Below, in pieces: positions 63,792 through 64,000 of a DNA stretch of 64,000 nucleotides. The notes under the pieces were generated by a model. That model was given only the letters and a program-made list of their open reading frames with translations. It had not been told where the DNA came from and did no database searches. Each line of letters starts with the position of its first letter. Position 1 is the first letter of the stretch. A program made the translations under genes and the position numbers. Source of the DNA: Marivirga arenosa (GTDB taxonomy: Bacteria > Bacteroidota > Bacteroidia > Cytophagales > Cyclobacteriaceae); contig NZ_CP129970.2 in the NCBI RefSeq assembly GCF_030503895.2, positions 3,581,001 through 3,645,000 of the forward strand. Reading direction: 5' to 3'.

Positions 63792-63993
63792 GAGCTAAAG
63801 CTATTATTAAACCACAAAACTTGTCCCGTACCAGAAGTCGGGAGGCACAAAGACACTAAGTTTATTAAGAAAGTATAAAAAAGATAGTTAAAATAATTCT
63901 GGCCCAACAAAATAATACTTTCATTTAATGTCTAGTGAATTAAAATTGCTTTGTGACTTCGTGTCTTTTTGGTTAGCTACGGACTTTGTCCGT
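63792..63993. mobile_element. Inverted-end repeat element E7 (about 202 bp)
   Basis: Left end AGCTAAAGCT (63792-63801) then TTAAACCACAAAA. A 24-base nested block (CTTGTCCCG to AGTCGGGA) is the reverse complement of that in E6, at the same site before GGCACAAAGACACTAAG. Right end TTTGTGACTTCGTGTCTTTTTGG, then ACGGACTTTGTCCGT (63979-63993), a different hairpin sequence. The remaining bases to the window end hold no gene that I can see. Confidence 0.65.
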
Positions 63994-64000
63994 CAATACA

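Overview
The window looks like a chromosomal segment of a marine-type Bacteroidota, most likely order Cytophagales and Marivirga-like (the genus is inference). The DNA is AT-rich. A subtilase carries a type IX secretion C-terminal sorting domain, and promoters fit the Bacteroidota TTG / TAnnTTTG pattern. There is a lycopene cyclase, a MoxR-DUF58-BatA aerotolerance-type cluster, and OmpA/PD40, TPR and TonB-receptor-like envelope proteins. I see no rRNA, tRNA, CRISPR array, prophage or complete DDE-type insertion sequence.

Region by region. 1-9.9 kb: a gene-poor start, then a redoxin, an outer-membrane barrel, a YvlD-like membrane protein, a 34-bp-period hairpin array, a tail-specific protease, a serine hydrolase, crtY and glnS. 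10-12 kb: a REP-associated tyrosine transposase (RAYT) embedded in long arrays of two kinds of imperfect palindrome; its own stop codon lies inside one of them. 12-18 kb: housekeeping and repair genes (MazG-like NTP pyrophosphohydrolase, MsrA, Gre factor, OmpA/PD40 protein, ArfB, PNPOx-like, SRPBCC-like, amino-acid racemase). 18-27.5 kb: a tightly packed, partly overlapping minus-strand operon, DUF4159-MoxR-DUF58-BatA-DUF4175-like-membrane protein-M20 peptidase-small membrane protein-DUF2452. 27.6-31.5 kb: two secreted proteases (T9SS subtilase and a HEIGH lipoprotein metalloprotease).

31.5-40 kb: an SDR, an OmpR-type regulator whose phospho-acceptor Asp is Glu, then a nine-gene minus-strand operon reading SPOR-ExbB-ExbD-TonB-folC-trmB-PAP2-aspartoacylase-like-sugar transferase. 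40-49.5 kb: an outer-membrane receptor-like barrel with a large TPR partner, holA, a Cys-cluster protein, a CvfB-like S1 protein, a lipoprotein and mnmA. 49.8-53.9 kb: a peroxiredoxin-like protein, then an Nramp-like carrier lacking the usual metal ligands, co-transcribed with pxpABC (5-oxoprolinase).

54-64 kb: a polysaccharide / glycosyltransferase region. From 55.2 kb onward almost every intergenic gap holds a 190-600 bp element with inverted ends: a small AGCC/GGCT-type hairpin followed by a CACAAAG-rich segment. These elements supply the stop codons or C-terminal residues of several neighbouring genes. One contains a GxxExxY (PDDEXK_3-like) gene broken by one in-frame stop; several contain a second, nested TCCCG/CGGGA hairpin at the same internal site. 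A similar palindromic patch sits in frame inside a glycosyltransferase gene. This element family and the RAYT/REP arrays are the least ordinary parts of the window.
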